NCBI GenBank assembly: GCA_029240015.1
Contig: JARBTU010000045.1
Span: forward strand, 1-9,584
Direction of reading: 5' to 3'
Source of the DNA: Oscillospiraceae bacterium
GTDB lineage: Bacteria; Bacillota; Clostridia; Oscillospirales; Ruminococcaceae
Length of the DNA stretch: 9,584 nucleotides
How positions within the stretch are numbered: the first letter of the stretch is position 1; every line of letters starts with the position of its first letter. The position numbers were made by a program, and so were the translations under genes. The notes below the pieces were generated by a model, which was not told the DNA's origin, ran no database searches, and was given only the letters and a program-made list of their open reading frames with translations. Below, piece after piece: positions 1-6,766 of the stretch.

Positions 1-100
1 CTGGCAGAACCCCTCGTTAGCGCCTTAAGGCGCAAGTAAGTATTAGTCCCTTATAGGGTTCCAATAAAAACCCCACCTTCTAGGTGGGGATGATTATTAG
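1..100 (+). ncRNA. Structured non-coding region, possible IS200/IS605 (tnpB) right end with guide-RNA scaffold
   Basis: The first 100 bases are unusually rich in self-complementary segments. GAACCC (7-12) can pair with GGGTTC (56-61) and encloses the perfect palindrome GCGCCTTAAGGCGC (20-33). A third hairpin, CCCCACC/GGTGGGG, lies at 71-89. Reading frame 1 runs open from the window edge as LAEPLVSALRRK and stops at 37-39, so the palindrome would overlap the end of a plus-strand gene. A structured RNA overlapping the 3' end of a gene and ending in a GC-rich subterminal hairpin is the known layout of omega-RNA and right end in tnpB-bearing IS605-family elements. That identification is inference: no transposase domain is visible, and the element end cannot be placed exactly (perhaps about 90-100). 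Alternatives are another structured RNA, or simply terminators. Confidence 0.35.
71..89 (-). terminator. GC-rich hairpin followed by a T-run on the minus strand
   Basis: A perfect 7-bp stem CCCCACC/GGTGGGG with the 5-nt loop TTCTA. Read on the minus strand, the stem is followed directly by TTTTTATT, the form of an intrinsic terminator for leftward transcription. On the plus strand no T-run follows, so it would not end rightward transcription. It may instead be the subterminal hairpin of the mobile-element end proposed for 1-100. Its role as a terminator is uncertain because the leftward operon already has a stronger terminator at 380-416. Confidence 0.4.
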
Positions 101-151
101 GAAAAAAATTATTAATTCCAGCTTAAATATTATTATATTGAGGTGAAAAGA

Positions 152-349
152 ATGAGGAACAATAAAATTCAGATAACGAAGAAAGAAGCGATAAAAGGAG
201 AAGATGGATATAAAACGTTTTCAATACGCATTAAAGAAGAAACGGTTACAGCACTGGATAAAATCGCAAACGCAAGCAATCGTTCCAGAAACAAATTAAT
301 CAACCTGTTTTTCGAGTATGGCGTTGGAAATTACGAAGTTTTGGAATAA
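152..349 (+). CDS. Small ribbon-helix-helix (Arc/CopG-like) DNA-binding protein
   Basis: A 65-residue protein with the ribbon-helix-helix pattern. After a basic N-terminal arm comes a short strand, KTFSIRI (about residues 21-27), then a first helix of the form KEETVTALDKIA. A turn leads into a second helix, SRNKLINLFFEYGV. Proteins of this size and shape bind DNA as dimers through the strand and usually act as small repressors, antitoxins or plasmid/phage/element-borne regulators. The target is unknown. The ATG at 152 is preferred because GAGGTGA (140-146) sits 5 nt upstream. A GTG at 143 is in frame but lies inside that Shine-Dalgarno sequence. No toxin or relaxase partner is adjacent. The gene is monocistronic and converges on the SpoIID-domain gene across a shared terminator. 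If 1-100 is a mobile-element end, this gene is just outside it. Confidence 0.75.
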   Translation: MRNNKIQITKKEAIKGEDGYKTFSIRIKEETVTALDKIANASNRSRNKLINLFFEYGVGNYEVLE

Positions 350-379
350 CCTAACGTCTTAAGAGGCTATCTATATAAT

Positions 380-416
380 AAAAAACACCGTAAGCTTTCA
401 GGCTTCGGTGTTTTTT
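380..416. terminator. Bidirectional intrinsic terminator
   Basis: The stem AAAAAACACCG (380-390) pairs with CGGTGTTTTTT (406-416). It extends inward, past a one-base bulge (T391), by AAGC/GCTT around the loop TTTCAG. The A-run before and T-run after make it work on both strands: rightward it closes the small ribbon-helix-helix gene (stop at 349), and leftward it lies about 25 nt beyond the stop of the SpoIID-domain gene (442). Confidence 0.9.
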
Positions 417-441
417 GTCTTTTTAAAAACGCTTTGGGAGT

Positions 442-1692
442 CTATTTCACAGTTGTTCCCTTATAGTAATGGGTTAGAATCTTCGAATAGGACAAGCCTT
501 CTTTTTGAGCATAAAGATTGGCACCCACTTGGCTCATTCCTACGCCATGACCATATCCATAGGTTGTGAAAGTTACAGTTGATTTATTTGCCGAATAATC
601 GAACTTTGCGCTCTTGATTCCAAAAGACAGGATATTTTCCCGAAGATCCCGCCCGGTAATGGTTTTGCTCTTTCCGTTTAAAACGAAAGTCTTCTCTCCC
701 CCGATGCTTACGTTCCCCACATAGCCTCCGCTTGTCCGCGTTAAGACTTTTATCCATTCGGACGGAGAGCCCTCAAGGTCGATTCCGACTTTTTCCTTAA
801 TGATGGATTTGAAATTTGCCACAGAATATTGCTTCGTGGATTGATAACCGGAATAAAGATGATCGTATTTGCTTTCCACACTTACCAGGTAAGAAACGGC
901 CCCTCCCCACACATCCGCGGCGGAATTGGTCTTCCCTGCTGCACAGGCATGATAGACAGCATTGATAGGTTTGGAATCATAGTATACAAGCTTGTCCCTC
1001 ACCGACTTCACGGCATTTATAATTTTATCATCGGCAGCAGAAATAGGAACAGAAGGGGCTTTCCCCAAATTGTTGTAATATTTTATGTAAGTGTGCGCCG
1101 CAACAGCTTGCGCTTTTAACGCTTCGGTATGGAAGGAAGAACCCATTTCGGCAGCAACAACTTGGCTTAAAATATCAATAGCATCATATTGTTTTACAGC
1201 TGTTTTTCCATTAATAGTTACCTGAACGCTCAACTTCTCGTTGGAGCCAGGTTCCTTTGGCGGAGAGGAGGAAGATGCTTTGCTTGATGTTGATTTGCTG
1301 GAAGTCACGGTGCTTGAAACAGCGGTCGCTTTTGAAGAGGATGCCTTTGACGATGAAGAAGAGGTACTGACACTGGAGTTTTTCGAAGAAGAACTCCGTG
1401 GTTCAGAAGAGGTTAATAAAGAAGACATCAAAGATGATGAAAGCTGTGTATCCGATGTAGTCATTGATGTGACAGAAGAATCAATCAAAGAGGAATCGCC
1501 GTAATCTGAAAAATCAGGCGGGATGTCCGCCATGGAGTTACCCAGCTCATCAATATAGTCACTTGGCGCGGACGTATTCAACGAAGTTTCTTTGGATACG
1601 TCAATTTTTGCGAAAACGAGGGTGCACGACAGGATGAAAATCCCGACCGTACACAGCAAAACAATCAATTGGCTCAAATGCTTTTTTAACAT
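442..1692 (-). CDS. Membrane-anchored SpoIID/LytB-domain protein with Ser-rich stalk (probable peptidoglycan lytic transglycosylase)
   Basis: A 416-residue protein. Residues 8-28 form a hydrophobic segment (signal anchor or signal peptide). Next come an acidic/Ser-Thr region and a Ser/Lys/Ala low-complexity stalk (about 84-143), then a SpoIID domain to the C-terminus. Family hallmarks are VVAAEM followed by EALKAQAVAAHTY (the Glu at about 182 matches the catalytic Glu of SpoIID), YHACAAGKT, and GYGHGVGMSQ (379-388). SpoIID enzymes cleave glycan strands lacking peptide stems, classically during forespore engulfment. Sporulation is therefore a likely but unproven role, and vegetative wall remodelling is the alternative. 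The ATG at 1692 is chosen because GAGAGG lies 6 nt upstream. A TTG at 1749 would extend the protein through an RNA hairpin and has no good RBS. The long stalk is unlike the compact classical SpoIID, so I do not assign the gene symbol. It is the last gene of the leftward run and ends in the 380-416 terminator. Confidence 0.88.
   Translation of the reverse strand: MLKKHLSQLIVLLCTVGIFILSCTLVFAKIDVSKETSLNTSAPSDYIDELGNSMADIPPDFSDYGDSSLIDSSVTSMTTSDTQLSSSLMSSLLTSSEPRSSSSKNSSVSTSSSSSKASSSKATAVSSTVTSSKSTSSKASSSSPPKEPGSNEKLSVQVTINGKTAVKQYDAIDILSQVVAAEMGSSFHTEALKAQAVAAHTYIKYYNNLGKAPSVPISAADDKIINAVKSVRDKLVYYDSKPINAVYHACAAGKTNSAADVWGGAVSYLVSVESKYDHLYSGYQSTKQYSVANFKSIIKEKVGIDLEGSPSEWIKVLTRTSGGYVGNVSIGGEKTFVLNGKSKTITGRDLRENILSFGIKSAKFDYSANKSTVTFTTYGYGHGVGMSQVGANLYAQKEGLSYSKILTHYYKGTTVK
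1264..1398 (-). repeat. Ser/Ala/Lys low-complexity coding repeat (stalk of the SpoIID-domain protein)
   Basis: This stretch encodes about 45 residues, mostly Ser with scattered Lys, Ala and Thr, including units such as SSSKASSSKA. It separates the membrane segment from the catalytic domain and is presumably a flexible spacer through or along the cell wall. The same type of unit recurs in the neighbouring gene at 1892-1966. Confidence 0.75.
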
Positions 1693-1695
1693 AGT

Positions 1696-1702
1696 CCACC
1701 TC
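1696..1702 (-). promoter_or_regulatory. Ribosome binding site fixing the start of the SpoIID-domain gene
   Basis: Read on the minus strand this is GAGGTGG, with the GAGG core 6 nt before the ATG at 1690-1692. It decides the start in favour of the MLKKH... N-terminus, which begins directly before the hydrophobic anchor. Confidence 0.75.
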
Positions 1703-1722
1703 TCAACAAAAAACAATATGTC

Positions 1723-1750
1723 ATTGGGCAGGTCTTTTAACCTGCCCAAT
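1723..1750 (-). terminator. Perfect 11-bp hairpin between the CinA-sortase gene and the SpoIID-domain gene
   Basis: ATTGGGCAGGT (1723-1733) pairs perfectly with ACCTGCCCAAT (1740-1750) around a 6-nt loop. In leftward transcripts the stem is followed after about 8 nt by TGTTTTTTGTT, so it could be a leaky intrinsic terminator, an attenuator or an mRNA-processing/stability element. It lies 39 nt downstream of the CinA-sortase stop and 30 nt upstream of the SpoIID-domain start. The gap between stem and T-run is larger than usual, so complete termination is doubtful. Confidence 0.6.
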
Positions 1751-1789
1751 AATCCTTTTATTTATGAGTCTAACATTTGTTCTTTTGGA

Positions 1790-4378
1790 TTAAGAGGGTT
1801 CATCCGTAACAATCGTATCGTCTGATGACACCTCAGCGCTGGAAGTGTGTGTGCCTGAAGAAGGATTCGGTGGTTTAGGCGGAACATATACGGACGAAGT
1901 CTTGGATGAAGAAGCTTTGCTGCTGGAAGCCTTACTGCTGTTGGAGGCCTTGCTGCTTGCTGCTTCTTGGCTTGATGTTGCCACATTACTACTCGTGGTG
2001 GATGACGATGATGACTGTAATCCGCTGGATGACGGAGGAACAGATGAGCTTATTGGCGCACTGGAACTGGAAGAAGAGACAGCCGCTTGAGAAGAAACGG
2101 ATTCCTGAGCATCCCCTGTCGGTTTCGGGTTCGGAGGATAATCCGGTTTGCTTCCGCCGTTTTTGTCGTACCAAGCTTGAGGGTATAGTGTTTTTGGATT
2201 TAAAATAGCAGCATTTGTATCCACTGTTGCCGATTCTCCCGGGCGAACCTTTCTTGCTACCACGACAAATCGAGCATCATCAATCTCATACGTACAAGTG
2301 GAGAGCGTTATCAGCTTGTCGGTCGGAAGAAGATCCACCCCTGTGGATATAATGGAGCGGCGTGTGATCTCTTCTTTAAACCAGTTAAAGTGCGCGTCAC
2401 TTCTCGCGTCAATAAAGTTATAATAATCAAAAAGCTGGCCGTTGTCTTGTTTTCTGTTGGCATTTGTAATGAAAGCGGAAACGACTTTCCATTTGGCTTC
2501 TTCATAAACGGTGTCAAACGTAATCACAGGATTTATTTTATAAAAGTCAAGCTTTTGATAGTTGGCGATTTGAGCAAAATATCTCCCACCGCGGATGTTA
2601 TGGGAATAGATAATGGTATTGGTGCTTAATTTGTCCTTTGTAATCTCAGAGCGATAATCCACGAACGGGGTTCCATTTTGATTATAGGCCTTATTAAATG
2701 CGTGTTTTAAATAGTAATCGTTGTCTTTGGACTGCATCACAGGATAATCGACTTTGCTGTTAGGAATGGTAATCCAGCCTTTGATATCGCTGTTTTTGCT
2801 GTAAAGAGAAGCAAACTTTTGGAGGTAGCCATCGGGCAGTTTGGCAATCTCTTCAGGGGTTGGCGGTGTTGTGTGCATAGTTTGTACATCTTCAAGAATA
2901 TTATCAGATTGAACATTGCCTACAAAATAGTTCCCAAGAATTACACCGGACACGATAAAGCCTACCGCTGCGGCGACAAACACGACCTTGCGTACAATTT
3001 CGCCGATACTGTCTCCTTTCCACGGAACAAAGTACATCAAGAGCTTTTTGTACCATGGACGGTTATCGGTTTTTAAATTGGATTCTTTGGATGAAAGGAT
3101 GTCATTGATTGGGACAAGTGCATTGGTGGCAGTTTCGCTTTCATCCAGCAAAAGTCTGACCATGTTCAGTGCATGCAGGGTGGAAAGTTCGCGAATATAA
3201 TCGCGTTCGTTCTCGCTGCCATGACCCAACAAGAATTTTTGTACCCAAACCTTGTCATCTATTGTTACGGCGATAAAAACTGTTCCCACAGGTTTCTCAT
3301 CTGACCCTCCGGTCGGACCTGCAATGCCGGTGATGCCTACGCCGATGTCGGCTTTTCCTTTTTTCATAGCACCCTGAGCCATTAAAGCAGCGACTTTTTC
3401 GCTTACCGCTCCGTGCTTTTCAATTAGCGATTCGGGAATGCCGAGCATTTCCTGTTTTACCCGATTGGCATAAGATGAAATTCCGAATTCGAAAACTTTT
3501 GATGAACCGGAAATATCGGTAATCTTCTGGGAAAGAAGCCCGCCCGTACAGCTTTCAGCTGTGGCAATCATCTTCCCTTCGGCAAGAAGTTTATCTACAA
3601 CGGTCTGCTGGAGACTGTCTACATTAACACCGTACACGCTGTCGCCAAGAATCTGTTTGATTTCAAAGACTACAGGAAGAACCAGATTGTTGGCATCCAG
3701 TTTGTCTTTGCCTTTAGCGGTAACGCGAATAAGGACTTCCCCGTCTTTGGCATAAAGTGCAACAGTAGGGTTTGTGCCTTTCACGATATCGCCTAGCATT
3801 TCCTCTACCTGACCTTCTCCTATACCGAAGACCATAAGGTTTTTAGAAACCAGACTTCCGTCAGAAAATTTTGAAAGGTAAGGAACAACAGAGGTTTCGA
3901 ACATCGGCAAAAGCTCTCTCGGCGGGCCCGGAAGCATAATGATTGCCTGACGGTCGCTTTCGATCGCCATTCCCGGAGCGGTGCCTTTGTCATTTTTAAA
4001 CACAGTACTTCCGCTTGGAACGGCTGCTTGTTTGATGTTGTTATCAGACATTTCTCTGCCTGTTTTTTCAAAGAAGGCTTTAATGTCGTTCAAAATATCC
4101 TGGTCGATTTCACAGTCAATGCCAATTACTTCGCAAACGGTTTCCTTTGTGAGGTCATCTGTAGTCGGACCTAAGCCCCCTGTTGTAATGATAATGTCGC
4201 TTCGTGTCAAAGCGAGCTTTAGCACTTCTTTCAAGCGTTCCACATTATCGCCCACAGCGGTTTGGTAATGGACGTTGATTCCCAGCAAAGCCAATTGTTT
4301 TGATAAAAACTGAGCATGGGAATTATTGATATCACCGAGTAGGATTTCGGTGCCTACTGCAATAATTTCTGCGTTCAT
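1790..4378 (-). CDS. cinA: CinA (NMN deamidase-type)-sortase fusion protein with transmembrane linker and Ser-rich C-terminal tail
   Basis: One uninterrupted 862-residue frame containing two complete proteins. Residues 1-411 are a full CinA. The N-terminal MoCF-like domain has GTEILLGD, TTGGLGPTTDD and LPGPPREL. The C-terminal domain has AESCTGG, GISSYANRVK and GITGIAGPTGG; Ser276, Tyr303 and Lys308 fall where the family's catalytic Ser/Tyr/Lys are expected. CinA proteins hydrolyse NMN in NAD salvage, and many also carry nucleotide pyrophosphatase activity. After a charged linker (412-463) comes one hydrophobic helix (about 464-486), then a class B-like sortase domain (about 515-711) with His593 in YSHN, Cys695 in TLSTC and Arg703 in DDARF. 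The remaining 150 residues are Pro/Ser-rich with SSKAS repeats. Predicted topology is CinA in the cytoplasm and sortase plus tail outside. The start is firm (AAAGGAGG, 7 nt spacing). I see no internal RBS near the junction. No LPXTG-type substrate is encoded in the window. It lies 39 nt downstream of thiI. Confidence 0.9.
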   Translation of the reverse strand: MNAEIIAVGTEILLGDINNSHAQFLSKQLALLGINVHYQTAVGDNVERLKEVLKLALTRSDIIITTGGLGPTTDDLTKETVCEVIGIDCEIDQDILNDIKAFFEKTGREMSDNNIKQAAVPSGSTVFKNDKGTAPGMAIESDRQAIIMLPGPPRELLPMFETSVVPYLSKFSDGSLVSKNLMVFGIGEGQVEEMLGDIVKGTNPTVALYAKDGEVLIRVTAKGKDKLDANNLVLPVVFEIKQILGDSVYGVNVDSLQQTVVDKLLAEGKMIATAESCTGGLLSQKITDISGSSKVFEFGISSYANRVKQEMLGIPESLIEKHGAVSEKVAALMAQGAMKKGKADIGVGITGIAGPTGGSDEKPVGTVFIAVTIDDKVWVQKFLLGHGSENERDYIRELSTLHALNMVRLLLDESETATNALVPINDILSSKESNLKTDNRPWYKKLLMYFVPWKGDSIGEIVRKVVFVAAAVGFIVSGVILGNYFVGNVQSDNILEDVQTMHTTPPTPEEIAKLPDGYLQKFASLYSKNSDIKGWITIPNSKVDYPVMQSKDNDYYLKHAFNKAYNQNGTPFVDYRSEITKDKLSTNTIIYSHNIRGGRYFAQIANYQKLDFYKINPVITFDTVYEEAKWKVVSAFITNANRKQDNGQLFDYYNFIDARSDAHFNWFKEEITRRSIISTGVDLLPTDKLITLSTCTYEIDDARFVVVARKVRPGESATVDTNAAILNPKTLYPQAWYDKNGGSKPDYPPNPKPTGDAQESVSSQAAVSSSSSSAPISSSVPPSSSGLQSSSSSTTSSNVATSSQEAASSKASNSSKASSSKASSSKTSSVYVPPKPPNPSSGTHTSSAEVSSDDTIVTDEPS
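1892..1966 (-). repeat. SSKAS-type tandem coding repeat in the tail of the CinA-sortase protein
   Basis: Encodes about 24 residues built on imperfect 5-6 residue units (SSKASN, SSKAS, SSKAS, SSKTS). At DNA level a roughly 15-bp period is visible around 1911-1948, with GAAGC, GAAGC and GAGGC recurring on the plus strand. It lies inside a longer Ser/Pro-rich tail (about residues 760-862) after the sortase domain. It is probably disordered and extracellular, and prone to slippage-driven length change. Confidence 0.7.
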
Positions 4379-4417
4379 CTGTTTTCCTCCTTTAACGGAA
4401 ATAATTTTATAAAAAGG

Positions 4418-5596
4418 TTAGTGATTCGGTCGTATCAAAACGCATTCGGTGTTTTGGACCGCTTCTTCAATCAGCGGGTCAAAATCAAACAGCGCTTCAG
4501 AACGTTCCACATAATCAAGTTTTGGTTTGGTTTTTGGATGCTTTGGCGTAAATACGGTACAACAGTCGTCATAAGGCAGGATGGAAGTTTCAAACGTGCC
4601 GATTTTCTTTGCGATTTTAATAATTTCTGCTTTATCCATGCCAATGACCGGTCGGAACACCGGAATATCGCATACCGCATCAGTGCAGGCAATCGCAGGA
4701 AGTGTCTGGCTTGCAACCTGTGCGACACTTTCGCCCGTAATCAATGCGCCAGAGTCGATGTTCGCTGCAATTTTTTGCGCAATTTTCATCATTAGTCTGC
4801 GCATAATAATGGTGAAAAGTTCTTCGGGGCAATTTTCTTTGATTGCTTCCTGCAACTTGGTAAACGGAACGCAGTAAAATGAAATCTTCCCGCAATAGTC
4901 ACATAATTCTTCACAAAGGGTTTCAACTTTCTGTCTTGCTCTGTCCGATGTGTATGGCGGGCTGACAAAGTGGACGGCGGAAAGTTCCAACCCTCTCTTT
5001 GCCATCATATATCCTGCAACAGGGCTGTCTATTCCGCCCGAAACAAGAAGAGTTGCCTTGCCGGAGCTTCCGACAGGCATGCCTCCCGCTCCTTCGATTT
5101 TTTTCGCCGAAACATAGGCAGCAAAATCTCTGACTTCTGCTGTGACGATTACTTCGGGTTCGTGGACATCAACTTTGATGTGGTGAAAGTTTGAAAGAAT
5201 AAATCCCCCAAGCTCACGTGTAATCTCAGGACTCGTCATCGGGAATTTTTTATCGGAACGCTTTGCATTTACTTTAAATGTTTTTGCATCACTTAAGATC
5301 TCGGACAGGTAATCCAGCACGCCGTTTTTGATGCTGTCAAAATCTTTTTCCACCACCAAAGCCCGTGAAAAAGCGGCGATGCCGAAAACTTTTTTCAAAC
5401 GTTCACACGCTTCATCCAAATCGATGTCGTCTTCCTGTGGTGTAATATATATGGTGGACTGCGCTTTTTGGAAGCTGAAGTTCCCAAGAGACTTAAGTCT
5501 TCTTCGGATATTTTTGACAAGAACGTCCTCGAAAGTGCTTCGATTCAGTCCTTTTAAGGCAATTTCACCGTTTTTTATAAGCAATATTTCTTTCAT
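4418..5596 (-). CDS. thiI: tRNA 4-thiouridine synthase / thiamine biosynthesis sulfurtransferase ThiI (no rhodanese domain)
   Basis: A 392-residue cytoplasmic protein with the ThiI domain order: an N-terminal ferredoxin-like domain and THUMP domain (about 1-165), then a PP-loop adenylation domain starting at SGGIDS (186-191). Further family motifs are TGESVAQVASQT (287-298) and the PYDDCCTVFTPKHP region (341-354). ThiI adenylates U8 of tRNA and inserts sulfur to give 4-thiouridine, and in some bacteria it also contributes sulfur to the thiamine thiazole. The length and the end shortly after the PP-loop domain show that the C-terminal rhodanese domain found in E. coli ThiI is absent, as in most Bacillota. 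In that group a dedicated desulfurase next to thiI supplies the sulfur, and one lies 23 nt upstream here. The start at 5596 has AAAGGAA 9 nt upstream. Confidence 0.96.
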   Translation of the reverse strand: MKEILLIKNGEIALKGLNRSTFEDVLVKNIRRRLKSLGNFSFQKAQSTIYITPQEDDIDLDEACERLKKVFGIAAFSRALVVEKDFDSIKNGVLDYLSEILSDAKTFKVNAKRSDKKFPMTSPEITRELGGFILSNFHHIKVDVHEPEVIVTAEVRDFAAYVSAKKIEGAGGMPVGSSGKATLLVSGGIDSPVAGYMMAKRGLELSAVHFVSPPYTSDRARQKVETLCEELCDYCGKISFYCVPFTKLQEAIKENCPEELFTIIMRRLMMKIAQKIAANIDSGALITGESVAQVASQTLPAIACTDAVCDIPVFRPVIGMDKAEIIKIAKKIGTFETSILPYDDCCTVFTPKHPKTKPKLDYVERSEALFDFDPLIEEAVQNTECVLIRPNH

Positions 5597-5619
5597 CTAT
5601 CTTAATTCCTTTGATTCAT

Positions 5620-6753
5620 TTACTTTGTTTTGATAAGGGAGTCTATCCCTTGTTTTAGTCTTGCCACAAAAACGTCCAAATCATTTTGGGTCGTTTCATA
5701 ACAAAAACTGATTCTTATTGCGGTGTCGATCCGTTGCTCGGAAAGACCGAGCGAGGATAAAACATGGCTCCTGGCTCCTTTAGAGCAAGCGGAACCGCTT
5801 GAAACATAAATTTCTTCCTGTTCCAGAAAGTGCAGCATGATTTCACTGCGAATCCCCTTAACTGAAAGGTTAAGGATATATTTAACTCCGTCATCGGGAG
5901 AGTTAATGGAAACATCGGGAATCTCCAAAAGTTTGGACTTTAAATATTCATATAGTTCGGCATAATGGGCGGTGTATCGGGACATATTTTCCATACACAT
6001 TGAAACTGCGGCGCTAAATCCCGCGATCAGCGGAACAGATTCGGTGCCGACCCTTTGGCCCAGCTGTTGTCCGCCGCCGAACAAAAGCGGTTTAAATTTA
6101 GTGCCTTTTTTGATGTATAAAGCGCCGATTCCTTTTGGTGCATAGATTTTATGTCCGCTCATGCTGATGAAATCTGCATCCACAGTGGAGATTTTGAGAG
6201 GAAGTTTTCCAAATCCCTGAACTGCATCAATATGAATCAACGTTTTTTTGTTTTTTTTCCGAACGCCTTTGATGATTTGGGAAACCGGAAGAATCGCCCC
6301 TGTTTCGTTGTTCACAAACATACAGCAAACCATCACGGTGTTCTCGTCCACTGCGTCTATAAAATCATCGGCGGAGAAATGTCCGTCTTCGCGGGGGTGA
6401 ACAGATATAATTTCATATCCCTGTCCGCGGAGGTGTTCAAGAGGCTCAACAACGCTTGCGTGCTCTTGCCCAGAGGTAACAATCCGCTCTCCGTTCCGCC
6501 AGTTGGCGGCAATACCGCCCAAAACAGCGGTGTTGTTGCTTTCGGTAGCACCCGAGGTGAACAAAATGTTTGACGCATCACAGCCAAGCGCTTTGGCAAG
6601 CGTTTTCTTGGCTTCGGTCACGATGTTTTCCGCGTCAAGACCCATTTTGTGCAAGCTGGACGGGTTGCCGAAGTGTTGAGACATACAGGCAACGGAAGCA
6701 TCAATAGAAGGCTTGCAGACCTTTGTTGTGGAACTGTTATCAAGATAGATCAG
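5620..6753 (-). CDS. NifS/IscS-family cysteine desulfurase (probable ThiI partner, NifZ-like)
   Basis: A PLP enzyme that removes sulfur from cysteine, leaving alanine and a persulfide for transfer. With the CTG at 6753 as start it has 377 residues and begins LIYLDNSSTT, where homologues begin MIYLDN. Visible motifs are TSGATESNN, GQEHASVVEP (His98), the PLP-binding Lys202 in SGHKIYAPKG, GTESVPLI, and the mobile-loop catalytic Cys323 in SSGSACS. The start is unusual: no in-frame ATG or GTG exists near the conserved N-terminus, but GGAGG (6762-6766) sits 8 nt before the CTG. A longer version from a TTG at 6804 lacks an RBS and would start at the predicted transcription start. The gene leads the operon with thiI, fitting the Bacillus NifZ-ThiI pairing for tRNA thiolation. 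General Fe-S roles cannot be excluded. Confidence 0.92.
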   Translation of the reverse strand: MIYLDNSSTTKVCKPSIDASVACMSQHFGNPSSLHKMGLDAENIVTEAKKTLAKALGCDASNILFTSGATESNNTAVLGGIAANWRNGERIVTSGQEHASVVEPLEHLRGQGYEIISVHPREDGHFSADDFIDAVDENTVMVCCMFVNNETGAILPVSQIIKGVRKKNKKTLIHIDAVQGFGKLPLKISTVDADFISMSGHKIYAPKGIGALYIKKGTKFKPLLFGGGQQLGQRVGTESVPLIAGFSAAVSMCMENMSRYTAHYAELYEYLKSKLLEIPDVSINSPDDGVKYILNLSVKGIRSEIMLHFLEQEEIYVSSGSACSKGARSHVLSSLGLSEQRIDTAIRISFCYETTQNDLDVFVARLKQGIDSLIKTK

Positions 6754-6761
6754 CGTCCATA

Positions 6762-6766
6762 CCTCC
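6762..6766 (-). promoter_or_regulatory. Ribosome binding site supporting a CTG start for the cysteine desulfurase
   Basis: Read on the minus strand the sequence is TTTTGGAGGTATGGACGCTG. GGAGG lies 8 nt before the in-frame CTG (6751-6753), ideal spacing. An ATG only 1 nt after GGAGG is out of frame and opens just six codons before TGA. It is too close to the SD to be used efficiently. Confidence 0.6.

Noticed and set aside
1618..1692. Lipoprotein signal peptide (ILSC) in the SpoIID-domain protein.
   Set aside because: The residues before Cys do not fit a standard lipobox, and a hydrophobic stretch (TLVF) continues after it, so a simple signal anchor or signal peptide is more likely.
1693..1749. 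A longer N-terminus for the SpoIID-domain protein starting at TTG 1749.
   Set aside because: The extension would translate part of the 1723-1750 hairpin, lacks a convincing RBS, and places about 19 extra residues before the hydrophobic anchor. The ATG at 1692 has a good RBS.
1892..1966. CRISPR-like or intergenic tandem repeat.
   Set aside because: The repeat is coding, imperfect and spacerless, and is explained by the SSKAS peptide units.
1241..2090. Plus-strand reading frames rich in Glu/Leu opposite the Ser-rich regions.
   Set aside because: They are antisense shadows of the Ser/Ala/Lys codon repeats, with no RBS or recognisable domain.
6151..6573. A 140-codon plus-strand ORF opposite the cysteine desulfurase.
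   Set aside because: It lies wholly antisense to a conserved gene and has no domain signature.
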